Shown: piece after piece, positions 48,987 to 61,649 of the stretch
How the letters are laid out: the number at the start of each line of letters is the position of its first letter
How positions within the stretch are numbered: position 1 is the stretch's first letter
Source of the DNA: Theobroma cacao
Taxonomy: Eukaryota; Streptophyta; Magnoliopsida; Malvales; Malvaceae
Direction of reading: 5' to 3'
Assembly (NCBI RefSeq): GCF_000208745.1
Contig: NC_030850.1
Span: 5,794,957 to 5,858,956, forward strand
DNA: 64,000 nucleotides
Position numbers and translations under genes: made by a program
Notes under the pieces: generated by a model
The model's input: only the letters and a program-made list of their open reading frames with translations
The model's database searches: none
What the model was told of the DNA's origin: nothing

Positions 48987-50951
48987 GTATGGTTTTAATT
49001 TGTTGTCCATTCTGAATTTTAGCTTATATGTTTGTTCAAACTTTATACTAGGTAGTTTTATTACATATGTTGATCGGAGTATATATTATTTGTTTAAATT
49101 GGATATTTTTAACTTTGAGTTATTGAATTTTGGTCTAATTGTTGATTCAAATTAGTTTTTTTTTGGCAATTTATGTTAGATATTTGGAGCTTTAAGATGG
49201 ATTTAACATAGTAGATATTGAGGGTCAATCCACAGTTTACTTCACTGTTTGTTGCATTAGTTTATAATTATGTGTGGCTAATAAGTTAATTTAATTTAAT
49301 AAGTAATGATAACGATAATCTCCTATGTTACATGGACTAGAGATCAATTGTCAAATACTTGTATGGTATGTAACTGACATGGGTATGCCATGTTTTTGGC
49401 AATTTTTTAGATTGATTTGGAGGATCTAAGTGCTATACCCTAGTAAATTTAATGTGTCACAGAAGTGTTGCACAAGGGTATGTTAGAGGTAGGGTAAACT
49501 GACATGTCCACATAACATACAGATAATCACCAACACCATCCTCCTTTTTGTTGAGCCTGCACATGTCTTAACATATTATCTTTTTTTTTTTTTAGTTTAA
49601 TTTGCTCATTATGTCTCATCCTTTCTATCTGCCCAGCACTTCTTCCTTTTTCTTGTAAAATTTGTTTTTGGTACTCACATTTTTGCTCTTCACGCTCTGA
49701 CAAACTTCTCATCTCATTCCATCAACCTGTTCCACTGACTCTGTAATGTCTTGGTGTTTGTTTTCATAAACAATTTAGACCCAATTCACTTTCTTTGTAC
49801 GTGGGCTTTTCCCTGCATTGCCACTACTGGTAATTTAGCTTACAATTTCTTTACATACAAGGTTCTTCTTAGAAGTTTCGTAAAATCATTTTCCTGGGCT
49901 AGTCTGTTTAACAGTTGTTTCCCTAATCATACCATTTTTACTTTAAGGTGTTTCTCTTTTGTTTCACTTTGTTTGAGGCTTTGGCACATTGTGCAATTAG
50001 AAGCCTTGCTTGCATTAAATGGCTGTCTGTAACCTTCATTCAGGGTTACTTATGGAATGGTCAATCATCCAGTTATGCTATTTTTGGATCTAAGTGTTCT
50101 TTTTCTTTCCCTTTGAATAATCTTAGTGTTTTATTTCTTAATTTTGGTTGCGAAATTTATCCATCAGTTTTTCTGGCATCTGCTATGTCAAATTTTATAT
50201 TTTGAAGCTTTAGTTTGTTTAAAAGTTTTAGTTTGAAGAAAATGCTTTTGCCAGAGAAGCATTTTATACTTTATGTTGTTTTATTGCCATTACATCACTT
50301 GGACTCCATATTTGCAGATGATTTGCAGCTGAGTTTCAAGATGTTCATGCACTTTTGGGAAATGTTTCATGGTCATTTGCTATGGAAAAATTTGAAGTTT
50401 GACAATGTTTCTTATGGTTTAGATTTTCAAACTTTGCTGAGCTCAAATAGAACTTGGTGGACCAGGACCATTGCTCTTCTTATCTTCTTCTTCTTTGTTT
50501 TTTTTTCAACTTCTTCTTCTTCTTTATTTCTCTCTTAAACATCCAAGTTTGTAAACAATGGCAACTCTCAGATTTCCTTTGTTAAATTTTAATTTCTTCA
50601 TTCTCTGGCATTACAGCTTTCTCTTTCATTTTGGAATTTCCTCTTATTACATCAAGGTTTTTTTCTCCCATCATTTACTATCTAGAGATCTGGGGTAGTA
50701 AGCTGATGAATGTGATTAGTTTATTTACTTTGGATTATGACCTTCCATACTTATGGTTCAAATGATCACATTTTGAATACACATGCAGACATGCCTTCTC
50801 AATAGTTACTAATCTGCTTATAGAAAAGATCTCCTTGTGTCTAATTAAAATATTTAAAGGATTTATTTTATTCTAATTAGGTATGCTTATATAGCTTTTT
50901 ATCAGTTTTCTTTCCCACATTTATGAATGAGTCATTGTTAAATTATGATAG

Positions 50952-51266
50952 TACTCTATAAACATTGCAGAACCCAATAATTAATCATGAAAAAATCACT
51001 TTCAAGTTTCAAGAAAGCCCCAAGCCCTTTTTTTTTTGTTTTATGTTGATTGGATTTAAGTTACTATTTGTAGTTTACTACTAAAAAATACTATATAAAC
51101 ATTGCGAACCCAATATTTAAGTATTAAAAAATCACTTTCAAGTTTCAAGAAAGCCCCAAGGCCTTTTTTTTTGGGTTATTTTATGTTGATTGGATTTAAT
51201 TTTTTTGTTTGTGTTATTTTATGTTGATTGGATTTAAGTTACTAATTGTAGTTTACCACTCAAAAT
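50952..51266. repeat. Tandem duplication, 137-bp period, with a nested duplication
   Basis: TACTCTATAAACATTGC (50952) recurs as TACTATATAAACATTGC (51089). Shared blocks are AAAAAATCACTTTCAAGTTT, CAAGAAAGCCCCAAG, and ATGTTGATTGGATTTAAGTT. In unit 2 the segment TATTTTATGTTGATTGGATT is itself duplicated about 42 bp apart. Confidence 0.85.
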
Positions 51267-51689
51267 ATGCCTGTATTTATGTGGTTTCCCATTTTGATCC
51301 CGTTTTCATGGAATAATGTTTCTTTTATGCTTTCCTTACCAAGTCAGCCTGGTCACAATACCAAACAAATTTCAATGGTCTGAATTTCTTACCCGTCCCT
51401 CCTCCTCTCTCTCTCTCTCTCTCCCTTTTTTGGGTGATCAAACCAAACTCTTGTGTTTGTGTGTTATTAATTTCATTTTACCTTTTTCTTTTGTGGGAGG
51501 GGAATTGGAGAGTTGAGGTTAATGAGAAGAATTTATGAAATAGATGAATAAAGAATAATCAGTGTTTACCTTGAAAATATGTCAGCAACATTCTAGAAAT
51601 TTCCTTCCCCTTTGAAAAATGTTTATTTTTTTAGGTGTAGTAAAGAAGGGATATGAAGGGTTCCTAACTAAGAATTGATGCAATTGGAG

Positions 51690-51900
51690 ATTAGTAAACC
51701 TGTTTATGGGCTGGGCTATTCATCAGGCTTAGACTTTTAAGGCTTAGTTCAGGCCTTCCTGTGAACATATTAAATATATTAATATTAATATAACTTTATA
51801 AAAACAATATATGTAACTTAAATGGGTGGGTCTGGGTTTAGGATTTTAAGGTGTTAACCGAGTCCGGTCCAGCCCATAGCTCTATAGATTGATCAACATC
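51690..51900. mobile_element. Possible hAT-like MITE with GGGCTGG ends
   Basis: TATGGGCTGGGC near 51705 is inverted as GTCCAGCCCATA near 51870. Between them are GGCTTAGTTCAGGCC and GGGTGGGTCTGGG, typical subterminal motifs of this class. About 180 bp, no coding capacity. No target duplication identified. Confidence 0.5.
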
Positions 51901-52769
51901 TTTGGCTTATTTTTCTCACAGAATAACATAAATTCTGTGAACCGTCCAAAATGATTCTAGTGGACTTGAATTAATCCCAGGATGAAGTTAGAACCAGCTT
52001 TATAACTTATAATTTTAGGGGCGTCATTTTTAATTATACAACTTGTCTAAATCTGCTTCTACATAATAAAGCATAGTGCTATTAGAGACCAATCAAGGGA
52101 ATTTAGTTTGGCAGTTTATCCAGATAGATTTATGACCATTCTTGCACAATCCTTAGCAATTTCTGTTCCCTGTTCAGTAGAGCCATTAAGTTTCTGTATT
52201 TTCTACAGAAATTTTGGATGCTTTTAGATGCTGAAGTTGTGATCCTAGGACTAAAGAGATGATGTGCTCTTCCTTATAATGTAATAGAATGTTCTCTTCC
52301 TGGCATGACTATGCTAGCTGAACTTATCTGAGGATAATTTTATTCAAATAGTTACAACCTGTGCCTGCACCTGCTTAACAGCTTAAGCCTTCATTTTGAG
52401 AAATGTCAACCTGGGTGCTTGAGGCGTAAGGACATAGGCTATCTGTGTGGCTTACCAGAGATTCAATTAATGCCACATTTCATTATTTTGACCAAAATAT
52501 AAACAAGTAATGATATTCTGAAAGTATGCTAGCAAAACTATCATATCCATTGACTTTATGAGAAGTAGCGGAATCATACATTTTCTCAATTCAATCTTTC
52601 CCGCTGCTCAAACAGTTCTAAGTTACTCTAATTGTGCAAAGAAAATGAAATGATTATGCGTGAAAACATTATCCTAAATGGCCTCCTCGGTGGCTAAATA
52701 AGATCATAATGTTAGAGGAACCAGTTACATAAAAAGGGTATTTAGGGGAGGCTCCACTAATCTCTTAGT

Positions 52770-54978
52770 TTACTTCTTCCTCTTCTTTGGAGGCTGGAGG
52801 GCTTCCTCATCTTCATCGTCCTCATCCTCATCTTCGTTTTCTACTCCGTCAACATCTTCCTCGTCCTCTTCTCCGCCATCCTCTTCCTCATCCTCATCCT
52901 CATCATCATCATCTTCATCATCGTCATCCTCATCCTCTGGGTCTTCACCATCCTCTTCATCATCTTCTTCTTCTCCATTCTGTTCTGCTCCACCTCCTGG
53001 TCCCTTCTTTGGGTTATTCTTGTTGCTGTTAGGATTGTTGCCGTAGTCCCCACCTTCTTCAGAGGACAGCTCCTCTTCACCATCTCCAAAGCCACCATCC
53101 CCATCATCATCATCTTCCCTGTCATCTTCATTGCCATCTTCCCCATCAGCATCCTCTGGCTTAGGCTGGTTTCGTGCGTGGTCTCCCTTGACTCTAGGTT
53201 TATTAGTCAGCAGCAACCCAAAGGAGTTCTGAAATCAATGTCAAGGGGATACATTCAGTGTACAGGTCAAGCAGAAACCACATAAGCAATAACACTGAAG
53301 CTTTGTGAAGCAACAAAATAAAAAGCTATGTAAGATGACAATACAGATTGCCAAGGCTCTTGGCTACAAGATAATCATCACTTGCAGATTTACTGGTTGT
53401 GCAATTATCAAAACTGATACTGCATAATCAACAAGCAAAAACCTGTGCTTTGATTTTTCATTCTCCTTTTGGTAAGTATCTTTCTTTATTATTTACTGCC
53501 AGGTATCAGACTCTGCTTCCTTTACAGGCTAGGAAAAACAACTAATCAAAGAAGCTTCATGAGTATAGGATTCTATTTTTATCCTATGTACAACCGAATC
53601 AAAGATGCTTCACAAAAACTTAACTGTTGTACTTTGAAAGCGTATATTATCTTTGAGCAATATGGAAAGAAAAGTAAGAGCATCAATCCTTGTAAGCATC
53701 TTGGAACAGAGATTATAAAACCCTTTTTACGCAAAAGTGAGGGGCAGCAACAATGGGAATAATTTTTTTTTCTTGTTTCCTGTTGCTTAGAAGCAAATGT
53801 CATGACACCCCAACTTTAGGAAATATGCTTTCTTCCTACGGGGCAAGAAGAATTGGACTCCTCCATTTTTGTCCCTTTGGAACCCAAGTCATACCCAATA
53901 GTCTCACAGTGTAAAAGAATAAAATCTCCAGAGAACTTGGCTGTCTGTGTTATATACCCTGATCCTGTAAGAAATGTTTACTTCAAACCAAAATATCGTC
54001 ATCTAGTCTAGTATGATTACTAAATCATTCCAACAAAATAAAGACAAATTCATAATTTCTGTTACAGACCGGCTGTGACGTGTCGTCCAATGATTTGTCA
54101 AGGATATTATCCAAGGAATATTCGATTCCCTAACAAGAAGTTTGACTTTCTGTGTTTAAACCAAGACAAGACAAAAAGATTTTATATAAATAACTATATT
54201 CCACGTGCGACAAGTCGGAAACTCAAATCTCAAACTAGCCCCAAACAGCCACAGTTAATGCTTTTCTTTTCTCTGCTCCCCATCGCGTACGTTAGCAAAA
54301 TAATCAATCAAAAAGACACCAATAGGAGAACGGCGCATGTTAGTCACCCCAACTACCCCAGAGAAAATCTATTAGGGATCCTAGCTCGCAAAAAAAAAAA
54401 AAAAAATCAACAACGGCGCATCTTAGCAGGAATCAAATGCAAAACAAAAACGAAAATGCAAATTGTTCATTGGTGAAATCAATCCTCTAACAAAGAAAAG
54501 CGAAAAACAATGGAAACTAAGCAAAACGAAAAAAGAAAAAAGGAGAGAGAAAGAAACAGGCGAGCTGCCCACTGGCAAAAACACCTTACCATAAGAACGC
54601 CCTACAACGGCGCATTTTAGCACTCATCTGAAGCCAAACCGAGAAAACCGCAGCAAAAAATAGCAAGCAATATTAAAGAAAAAGATAAACTTTAAACAAA
54701 AACAAAAATACGAAGAGCAAAACACGCGAGCAACCAATGAAAAGGCGCAAAAAAGAGGGTTTTACGGCGCAAGATAGCATGTAAGGCAGAAACCATAAAA
54801 AGACAAAATGGAAAAGTACTAAAAAAAGGGAAACAAAGTTTATTAGTATTTGTGTTACCAGCGCCAAAAGGTGGGTTTTCACCAGAGCCGACAAGAACAT
54901 CGTAGCTAGAGTTTCACCGGCGCATGTTAGCGCGGCGAAACTAACCGTAACTGCCATTGAACCGTGGTCAGCCTCCAT
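52770..54978 (-). CDS. Highly acidic, probably nuclear protein, 192 aa, two exons
   Basis: Exon 1 is 54978-54859 (40 codons, MEADHGSMAV to KTHLLAL, donor CTG then GTAAC). Exon 2 is 53228-52770 (acceptor TTTCAG, NSFGLLLTNKPRVKGDHARN onward, stop TAA). Both junctions are phase 0. Residues 40-65 are the only non-acidic conserved part. From about residue 60 the chain is dominated by Asp, Glu and Gly, with a short Asn/Lys/Pro break (about 98-115). It ends in PPKKRKK, a basic nuclear localisation motif. Exon 1 is moderately hydrophobic (TLATMFLSALV). Long acidic tracts suggest binding to histones or other basic proteins, but that is inference. I recall similar dicot proteins with misleading automatic names. 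Exon 2 is certain; the exon 1 assignment is likely but unproven. A 5' UTR intron may start at about 55494 (CCCG then GTACG). Confidence 0.78.
54330..54931. repeat. Five dispersed copies of ACGGCGCATnTTAGCA
   Basis: Plus-strand copies start at 54330 (ACGGCGCATGTTAG), 54413 (ACGGCGCATCTTAGCA), 54607 (ACGGCGCATTTTAGCA), 54764 (ACGGCGCAAGATAGCA) and 54917 (CCGGCGCATGTTAGC). All have the same orientation. Spacings are 83, 194, 157 and 153 bp. The last lies in exon 1 of the acidic-protein gene; the others are in its intron 1. I did not notice the motif elsewhere in the window. Confidence 0.9.
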
Positions 54979-54983
54979 TTTCA

Positions 54984-55560
54984 CGGCCAGCGATAATTCT
55001 TAAAAAATATATTAAAAAAAACCTGCACAGAAAATATGCCGTACCGTTAGATCTGTACTGAAGCTGTGTCAGCCGTTGGATCTGTCACTTTGTTTGTATA
55101 GAGTACAGTACGGAACATAGCTTATCAAAAAACGAAAGAAAAACATAAAATTTTAAAAATTATGAAAATAAAGAAGTTGTTACGTTAGTAGTGCAAAGAG
55201 TTGAAAACAACGAGGAAATAGCGGGAATCATACTAAAAAGAAAATAGAATTTTTTTGAAAAGAAGGACAGTTATTTTTAGAAGAAAAAGACAATAAACCA
55301 CTCTCAGTTACGAGCAAAACTCGCCGGTCGAAGTGGTTTTTTGGTAAAAAGAAGGTTTTTTTTATGGCAAAATCAGTATGACTGAAAATAATTAAAGTTA
55401 AAAAGAATCGGAAACGTTACGAAATGAGGAATTTGAAGAGAAAATAAGGGAATTAGGAGTAGGGGGAAAGTGAAGGAAGGAAACGTACCGGGAAACGGAG
55501 ATCAGAGGGAAGAGAGAGTAGATCTGAGGATTTGAAGGGCTAAAAGCAAAGGAAACGAGC
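54984..55560 (-). promoter_or_regulatory. Probable 5' UTR and 5' UTR intron of the acidic-protein gene
   Basis: The minus strand has a pyrimidine-rich leader (CTCTCTCTTCCCTCTGATCT, about 55521-55502) ending CCCG then GTACG at about 55495, a good donor. T-rich acceptor-like sites lie at about 55000-55025. No TATA box is obvious. This is inferred from splice consensus only. Confidence 0.4.
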
Positions 55561-58500
55561 AAAATGAGAGGCGTTCATTGTGGACCGTCCGATCGTGATC
55601 AAGGAAACCTGAGAGGGAGAAAAGATAAAGAGAGAATAATCACGCAGAAGCAAGAAGAGAGAGAGAGAGAGACTACTGGGGAGAGACTGCCCGTAATTTT
55701 TCCCAGTCAGGCATCGGGCAGGGCGGGCAGCGTCCGCATCATGTAAAAAGATCGAGGGTTCGGGGCTGCCCGGGACTGCAAGTAAGGACAAGTGTTTTGG
55801 GTTTCATAGTTATTTATTAAGGCAAAATACTGTTTAATTAATTTAAATCTGTTTTTAGCTCTTTCTTTCTTTTTTTTTCTCTTTTTGCCTTGTTAATATT
55901 TAATTAATAAAAAAATTGGACTTTATCGTTCAAACTCTCTCGCGTGTCCTTTCCTCCCTGGTTTTGGTTAGTTTAAAAGCGGTAACTCACTAACTTTACT
56001 TAAAACTTTAACTTCATAAAAGAAATTAGGAAATTTGAAGTTGTAATTGCTAAATAAGGGTGTTTGGCATCAATTTTAACTAAAATTAAAAGATATATTC
56101 ATTCGACATGAGGCATTTTACTCAATCACATGACTAGAATACTGATCAAAAGAATAATGGAGTGATTATCTTTTGAGTTTTGACTACTTTAGGAAGTGTG
56201 GGGGGATATTATTTTTATGTCAAATTATTTTATTACCTTTTGGAAAGAGAGTAATTTATTCCAACTCATTATTAGAGTCAGTGCACACATGTATTATCAT
56301 ATATGCTTAAATGATAAGGAATTTAGGAACAAGATTTCTTCGGCATTTGGGTGGCAGCCAAAAATTCTTATTTTAATAAAATATTCTTTTCAAGTGCGTG
56401 GGGCAGGGGTTGGGTGACGATGATAATTGGGCCCGAGAAGGCTCTAGTAACAGTCAATGGCCTAGATTTGGGCCCATATTTTTCCTCTTGAGAATTGGGC
56501 CCAGTGTAATAATTCTAGAGTCAAAGTCGAGGAATGTGTTATTGATTTGGGATAAATACTAATTTTACCAACAAATTCGTACTCAAATTTAATTTCTCAT
56601 TTCTTCAGAAAATAAAATATATTTCCCATACCATTTTAAGTTGGTTCAACAACATTTTTACCCCGAAAAAAGAATTGGTTCTTAAAATATTGTATTCAAC
56701 TATTATTAAGAGTTAAAAAAGTCAAACTTACATGTAAAAACAAATAAAAGGTCAAAAAAGCTTTGTTTGGCCGACTACTTAATATTAAAATTGAACAAGA
56801 ATGATTTTATAATATGGTCGGAAAAAAGAAAATAAAATTGGGCTCATGCAAATTGGTCGTTTGTTTACTGGAAGGGATAGTCTCTCCAGTCTCCATCATG
56901 AAAGGTATGGGTTTTGCCTTAAATTAATAAATACCTCACCCGATCTAACCTACCATGATTTGCTTCAAATCAATTCAATGCATGGTGTTTTTCTTTATAG
57001 TTTAGTGTTTTAAAAATTTCTTTTTTATTTTAATACAACATTCAAAGTTTCAAAACCAACTAATTCTGTCTATCCTCACAATCAAGCCAATGAGATTTCC
57101 CCATATCCAAATCCAACAAACTTAGATTTCATTGTTTAATTAATTTCTTTTTAAAATATATACTTTTTTCCATGAGACTAAAGTATCTTATTCTACGTAC
57201 TTTTCTCGGTGTCTGCAAATGTCTTTGAACTTCGGGCTTGGGAAGTAGAATTAGAAAGGTTAGGGCCTAGGGCACAGCTTGAACAAGGTACGAGACAAAC
57301 TGGACTAACACCAGCCCAAACTCACCTAGTCCAATACTGGCATCATTTTTCTTTTTATCAATATGAAGCCAAGCCCACGTGGAAAATGATCTTGATTCGA
57401 ATATCAAGAGACCAAAATCATCGCTTGCCATGTATAATAACACACCAAACACCGCTGACCAGCATCTCCTTTGACTGTTAAAAGTAGGCTTCTAGGTTCA
57501 ACCCTAGCCGCCGGATCAATGTTATCAGAAGATTTCTTCTTGGCAGAGACAAACAGAGCAATTTTCTAGCCCATGTTCATTGCAAAAGACAGCTTCAATA
57601 ATTCTTGCTTTGATGTTTTCACTGGAACTCCAATGATTGAACTAATAATTGGTTCAAGTCATTATTATCCCCATCAAAATCATAGTTCCTTCTGATGTTT
57701 GAACCCCTATCAATGTCCTACTTTGCATGGAAGTTGCTTCCCACCCCAACAACGCTCCATAAAGAAGGAAAAAAAAAACAGTCTTGCTAAGCCTAAGTCT
57801 GCATGGTCTTTCCGCCCTCGGCTTTTCTATCTGTTTAGATAAGCATTATGATATAAAAAAGGGGTTTCGTTTCCAACAATTTGTTGATAGTTTATTAACT
57901 ATAAAGGACAAGAGAAAGTTAAACATGAAGAACCCAAAACCATTTTAAAAACAAACTATAAATTAAAACTTTACAGCTAATGTGGATAAGTTGGATCCGT
58001 TTTTTCTCGATGGATTTGTACTTTACTTTGTGAAACCGTATCATGTTTGATGGCTGACGAGAAAGCTAGCTTTTTAGGTTACCATTTCGGCTGCAAAAGC
58101 TTATGTAAAGGTTACGTCTGCATCTCGAACAATGCCACTTAATAAGTACTTCGCAGTATTAAGTAAAGAATAAGCTGAGTCTGAAAGTGAAGAAATAAAA
58201 TTATAGAACTTTAATGACCTGATAAATACATAATACAAACTTCAATAAGGTTTCACATTCATGTTATTTAGATATATCTTTTTAAAAGTTTTTAATATTT
58301 TATTTGTACAATTAGTTTCAGACGCGTGTATTTTTTTAAATTAATAGACAAAATTAAATCATATAAAATAAAATATTGAATTATAATCTTACTTCGGGTC
58401 TCAATCATAATTAAAGTTATAAAAAAGTTAATTATCTGAAATTTTAGTTGAATGATTAGAATATTTTTTAAGACATATATAGAAACTCATTATTGGATTT

Positions 58501-59270
58501 TTTAAAATTTATATGACAAAAAATAAAACTCACCTATCTCATGAATCAAAATCTGAATTTTCAAAATTAGACCTGAAAAACTTATGTTCGAATTTTATAT
58601 TTTGTTCATTTAGGTGTTCCTTAAGAACTAATGATTGATCTAACAAAGCATATAGCCTTTTGAAACCCTTTATTTTTGGGTGTACATAAGATTCATTTAA
58701 AAAAAAAATTCTATACAATTCTTATGTCCAAAATTTTCTCTATAAAGATTAGTTTTGAATTAATATATGTGCCGCAATTCATGTAGTAGTAATTTATTTA
58801 TTGGTGTGTATGACTATATATCAAGAGCAATATCCATGGCAAAGATATTTGAGTGCAATTAGACTTTGAATACTATTGTCAATCATCCAAAGGCTCATCA
58901 CTGGTTATATTCAAAACCTTTTAGAACATGAAGAAGGATGTTACTCATACTATACCTCAGTGAGTTTAGGGTTGAAAGAAATTAGTTGGGAGATACTGGT
59001 TTCCAATATTATTATAATAATAGATAGACATGTAGTAATGTGATGATCATTCCACGAAGAGTCTAGTAATAAATTCCAAAATAATGCTGCATGACGTGAA
59101 GGATGATTGTAGGGGGTTGCAAAATCGAACATAAAAAATGGCAAATGATAGATTAGCTTAGTGTATGGCCAACAGTGGCCGTCAAACTCTCCTTTTCTTC
59201 TAATTGTATCCTAAACTACATCATTATTAATTCTAAAACACTTTTCCTAATTTTATACGTATTATTTAAG
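55561..59270. other. Intergenic DNA, no supported gene
   Basis: A GA microsatellite (55657-55671) and a GC-rich patch with repeated GGGCAG (55709-55735) lie next to the acidic-protein gene and may be promoter. The rest is AT-rich. The frames at 56196-56417, 57209-57481 and 58950-59144 have no recognisable motif. Confidence 0.5.
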
Positions 59271-59289
59271 CAAACGCATTTCTCCTCAC

Positions 59290-59378
59290 CCCGCACTCGA
59301 GCATTTCGCTCGTTGGTGCATGATCCACTGTCTAAAAAATAAAATTCAAATTTTTTTTCTTCCAATTAAAAAAAAAAT
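59290..59378 (+). mobile_element. tRNA-derived SINE, second copy, with target duplication
   Basis: GCACTCGAGCATTTCGCTCGTTGGTGCATGATCC-like sequence matches the SINE at 18211 (GCACCCGAGCATTTAGCTCA). The B-box region has decayed (AAAATTCAAATT) and the element ends in an A run. GCATTTCTCCTC (59278-59289) and GCATTCCTCCTC (59379-59390) flank it, a 12-bp target duplication with one difference. Confidence 0.78.
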
Positions 59379-59390
59379 GCATTCCTCCTC

Positions 59391-61603
59391 CTCTATGAGA
59401 ATAGTATCAAGAAAATATCATTGTGATTCAAAATTATTTACTGTTTAGATGAAAAATTTACCAATTGAATCAATTTTCTATTAATCACTTGATTTTCCGG
59501 TTTCTGTTTCCTCTTCAAACAGTTAAATGAAGTTATTGGTTCTGATGTATAATTTTTTTCCACTTGAAGCAGCTAACGCCTCATTTTTAACCAAAGGAAG
59601 TTGTAATGGGAGTGTGATCAGTTGAGAATCTAAAAAATTCCTTTGATGATTTTTTTTAAAATTTTATTTTTGGGGGGGATTGAGTCTTCAAAATTGTGAC
59701 GCCAACACAAGCCATTCTTAGTGGCAAGCCACTTTACATTGCACTTGAGAATAACACCACAAATAGGAAAAAGCAAGTGTTTGCGTGACGTATTCTTCTC
59801 TTTGTTCAAACAACTACACAGAGAATATGAAAAGGAAACTCACTAAGGAATCCGCCAACCATTAGAGGGCACCACCCAACCATCATTGCGACCTTTACAC
59901 ATATCATTGCCACCCACACCTAAATATACGTATGTAATTATTTAAACTTATCCTCCTCTCTTCAACCATTTCAATCTTTTCTCTTCCTACTAGATTATCC
60001 ATACTAGATACATTAATTATTCCTTTAAATTTAGCCATTTTCATGTATGCTTGACCTATTGTTGCTTTTGCTAAATACTAATTGGTCCTTTAATATAAAG
60101 CTTTGGAAATGAGTCTCAAAAAGTTGCTAACCCCCAATCAATATATACTATTATAGGAAAAATGGAGGGCCGAGTGAAGAAAAAATATTCAATTTTCTTG
60201 GAAGTTTTCCTTTTCTTTCTTTATCAAGTGCAATTTTGAAGATGAGTTCAATCTAATTTTTTAAGTAAAACATATATACTTACTATTGAGTCAAAATATT
60301 CAAATGTCAATTAAAATGATTTTGGTTTATAAATTTTTAAATGTTTCATGATCACATGGACCGACAATCGCAATCACATCCCAATTGATATTAAATAATA
60401 TTGTAATCACAAATGTTATAAGACTTTATATAATATATGTTAGTTTTGTAGTTCAATGTCACCATGCATGTTAATTTGTGTGTATATGCATGGGATGGAA
60501 GAAATTGTTGGAAAAGCTTTGTGCTAGACATATGAGAGCTGACTGTCTACTACTATTTTAGTAGTGTTGCTAATTAGTGCATGTGGAATCATTGGTGTCG
60601 TAGCTAATTAGAATGGCATTGAATGTCATTTCCAGAACTAATACCATGAAAAAATGGGAGTCGAATTGTCCTAACAATGGGGGCAACAAACTAAAGCAAC
60701 TGGGGTTGGGGGACCTCTGATATTTTGCTATAAGTCAAGACTCAAGAGATAGGTAGATATGGATAAAAGCAAAAGTGAGCTCAAAATTCTCACGAAGCTT
60801 CTATTCTAATGTATAAATGAAGTGGGATTACTCTAAAGTAATGCCCTAAGGCAACTTGCACATTTAACAAACTTGCTTATCAAAATGGTATAGATTCGGA
60901 TTTTGTCTATGCCCTACTGCCTAAATTAAAGTAATTTATCTTTAATTGTCTCATTCTTTTTTTTTTTTTCAATTAAATGGAATGATTTATTTTTTTATAC
61001 ATGTGATTTTATAAAGTAATTTTTTTCAATTTTAACTTTTAATTATCGGTATACCGTGATATAGTCTCAAATAGTGATATATTTGCACAATATTGATCAT
61101 ATGAATACTTAAGTTGACGGATTCTCCTGGGAAGATTTGATCCTTAAATTTTAAAAAGTTTAATAATTTTGACTTGAACTAAAGAGACTGTTAATTAGTT
61201 TGTTTTCTAATTAGAGATTTGATATCTCAAAACATTTAAGCACTTAGATATGAAGAAAAGCATGCGCAGGAGGATAACTAAACATCCAATTATCACTGGT
61301 TTTGTCTTGTAAACAATTCACCATCAACCCAACAACAAACTTGATCTGATTAAAGAAGAAAAAATATAGAAAAAGAAAAAGGGGATAAAGGAGTATCACA
61401 ATAAATAAAACTATTTAAGAGACAAAGTTGGATGCGTTGAGATCAGCTTTGTCCCCTGTAAGATGTGAAGGGGCAATGAGGGGAAGGGTCATGATTAGGT
61501 TAGATCACTAAACTTTCAATTAAATGAAGAAGAAAACATACATAATATAATATAATATAATATTTTATATATGTATATATATATATAATATATATACATA
61601 TAN

Positions 61604-61649
<46 letters not shown>

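Larger units (their letters stand above)
48987..52740. other. Probable 3' introns/UTR of the RRM gene, then intergenic DNA
   Basis: T-rich sequence with no supported coding region. Candidate 3' splice sites that could follow the donor at 48987 include TTCATTCAG at about 50042 and ATATTTGCAG at about 50318; the latter would create TGA at the junction. It also holds a 137-bp tandem duplication (50952-51266), a CT microsatellite (about 51409-51424) and a MITE-like GGGCTGG pair (51690-51900). 51900-52740 shows nothing recognisable. Confidence 0.5.

Noticed and set aside
50215..50538. 107-codon frame downstream of the RRM gene
   Set aside because: T-rich translation (Phe, Leu, Ser) with no motif; fits intron or UTR better.
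52787..53032. Plus-strand His- and Leu-rich frame
   Set aside because: It is the antisense of the Asp/Glu-rich tract of the acidic-protein gene.
56040..56180. GGGTGTTTGG-like sequence as a MITE end
   Set aside because: No matching inverted end found nearby.
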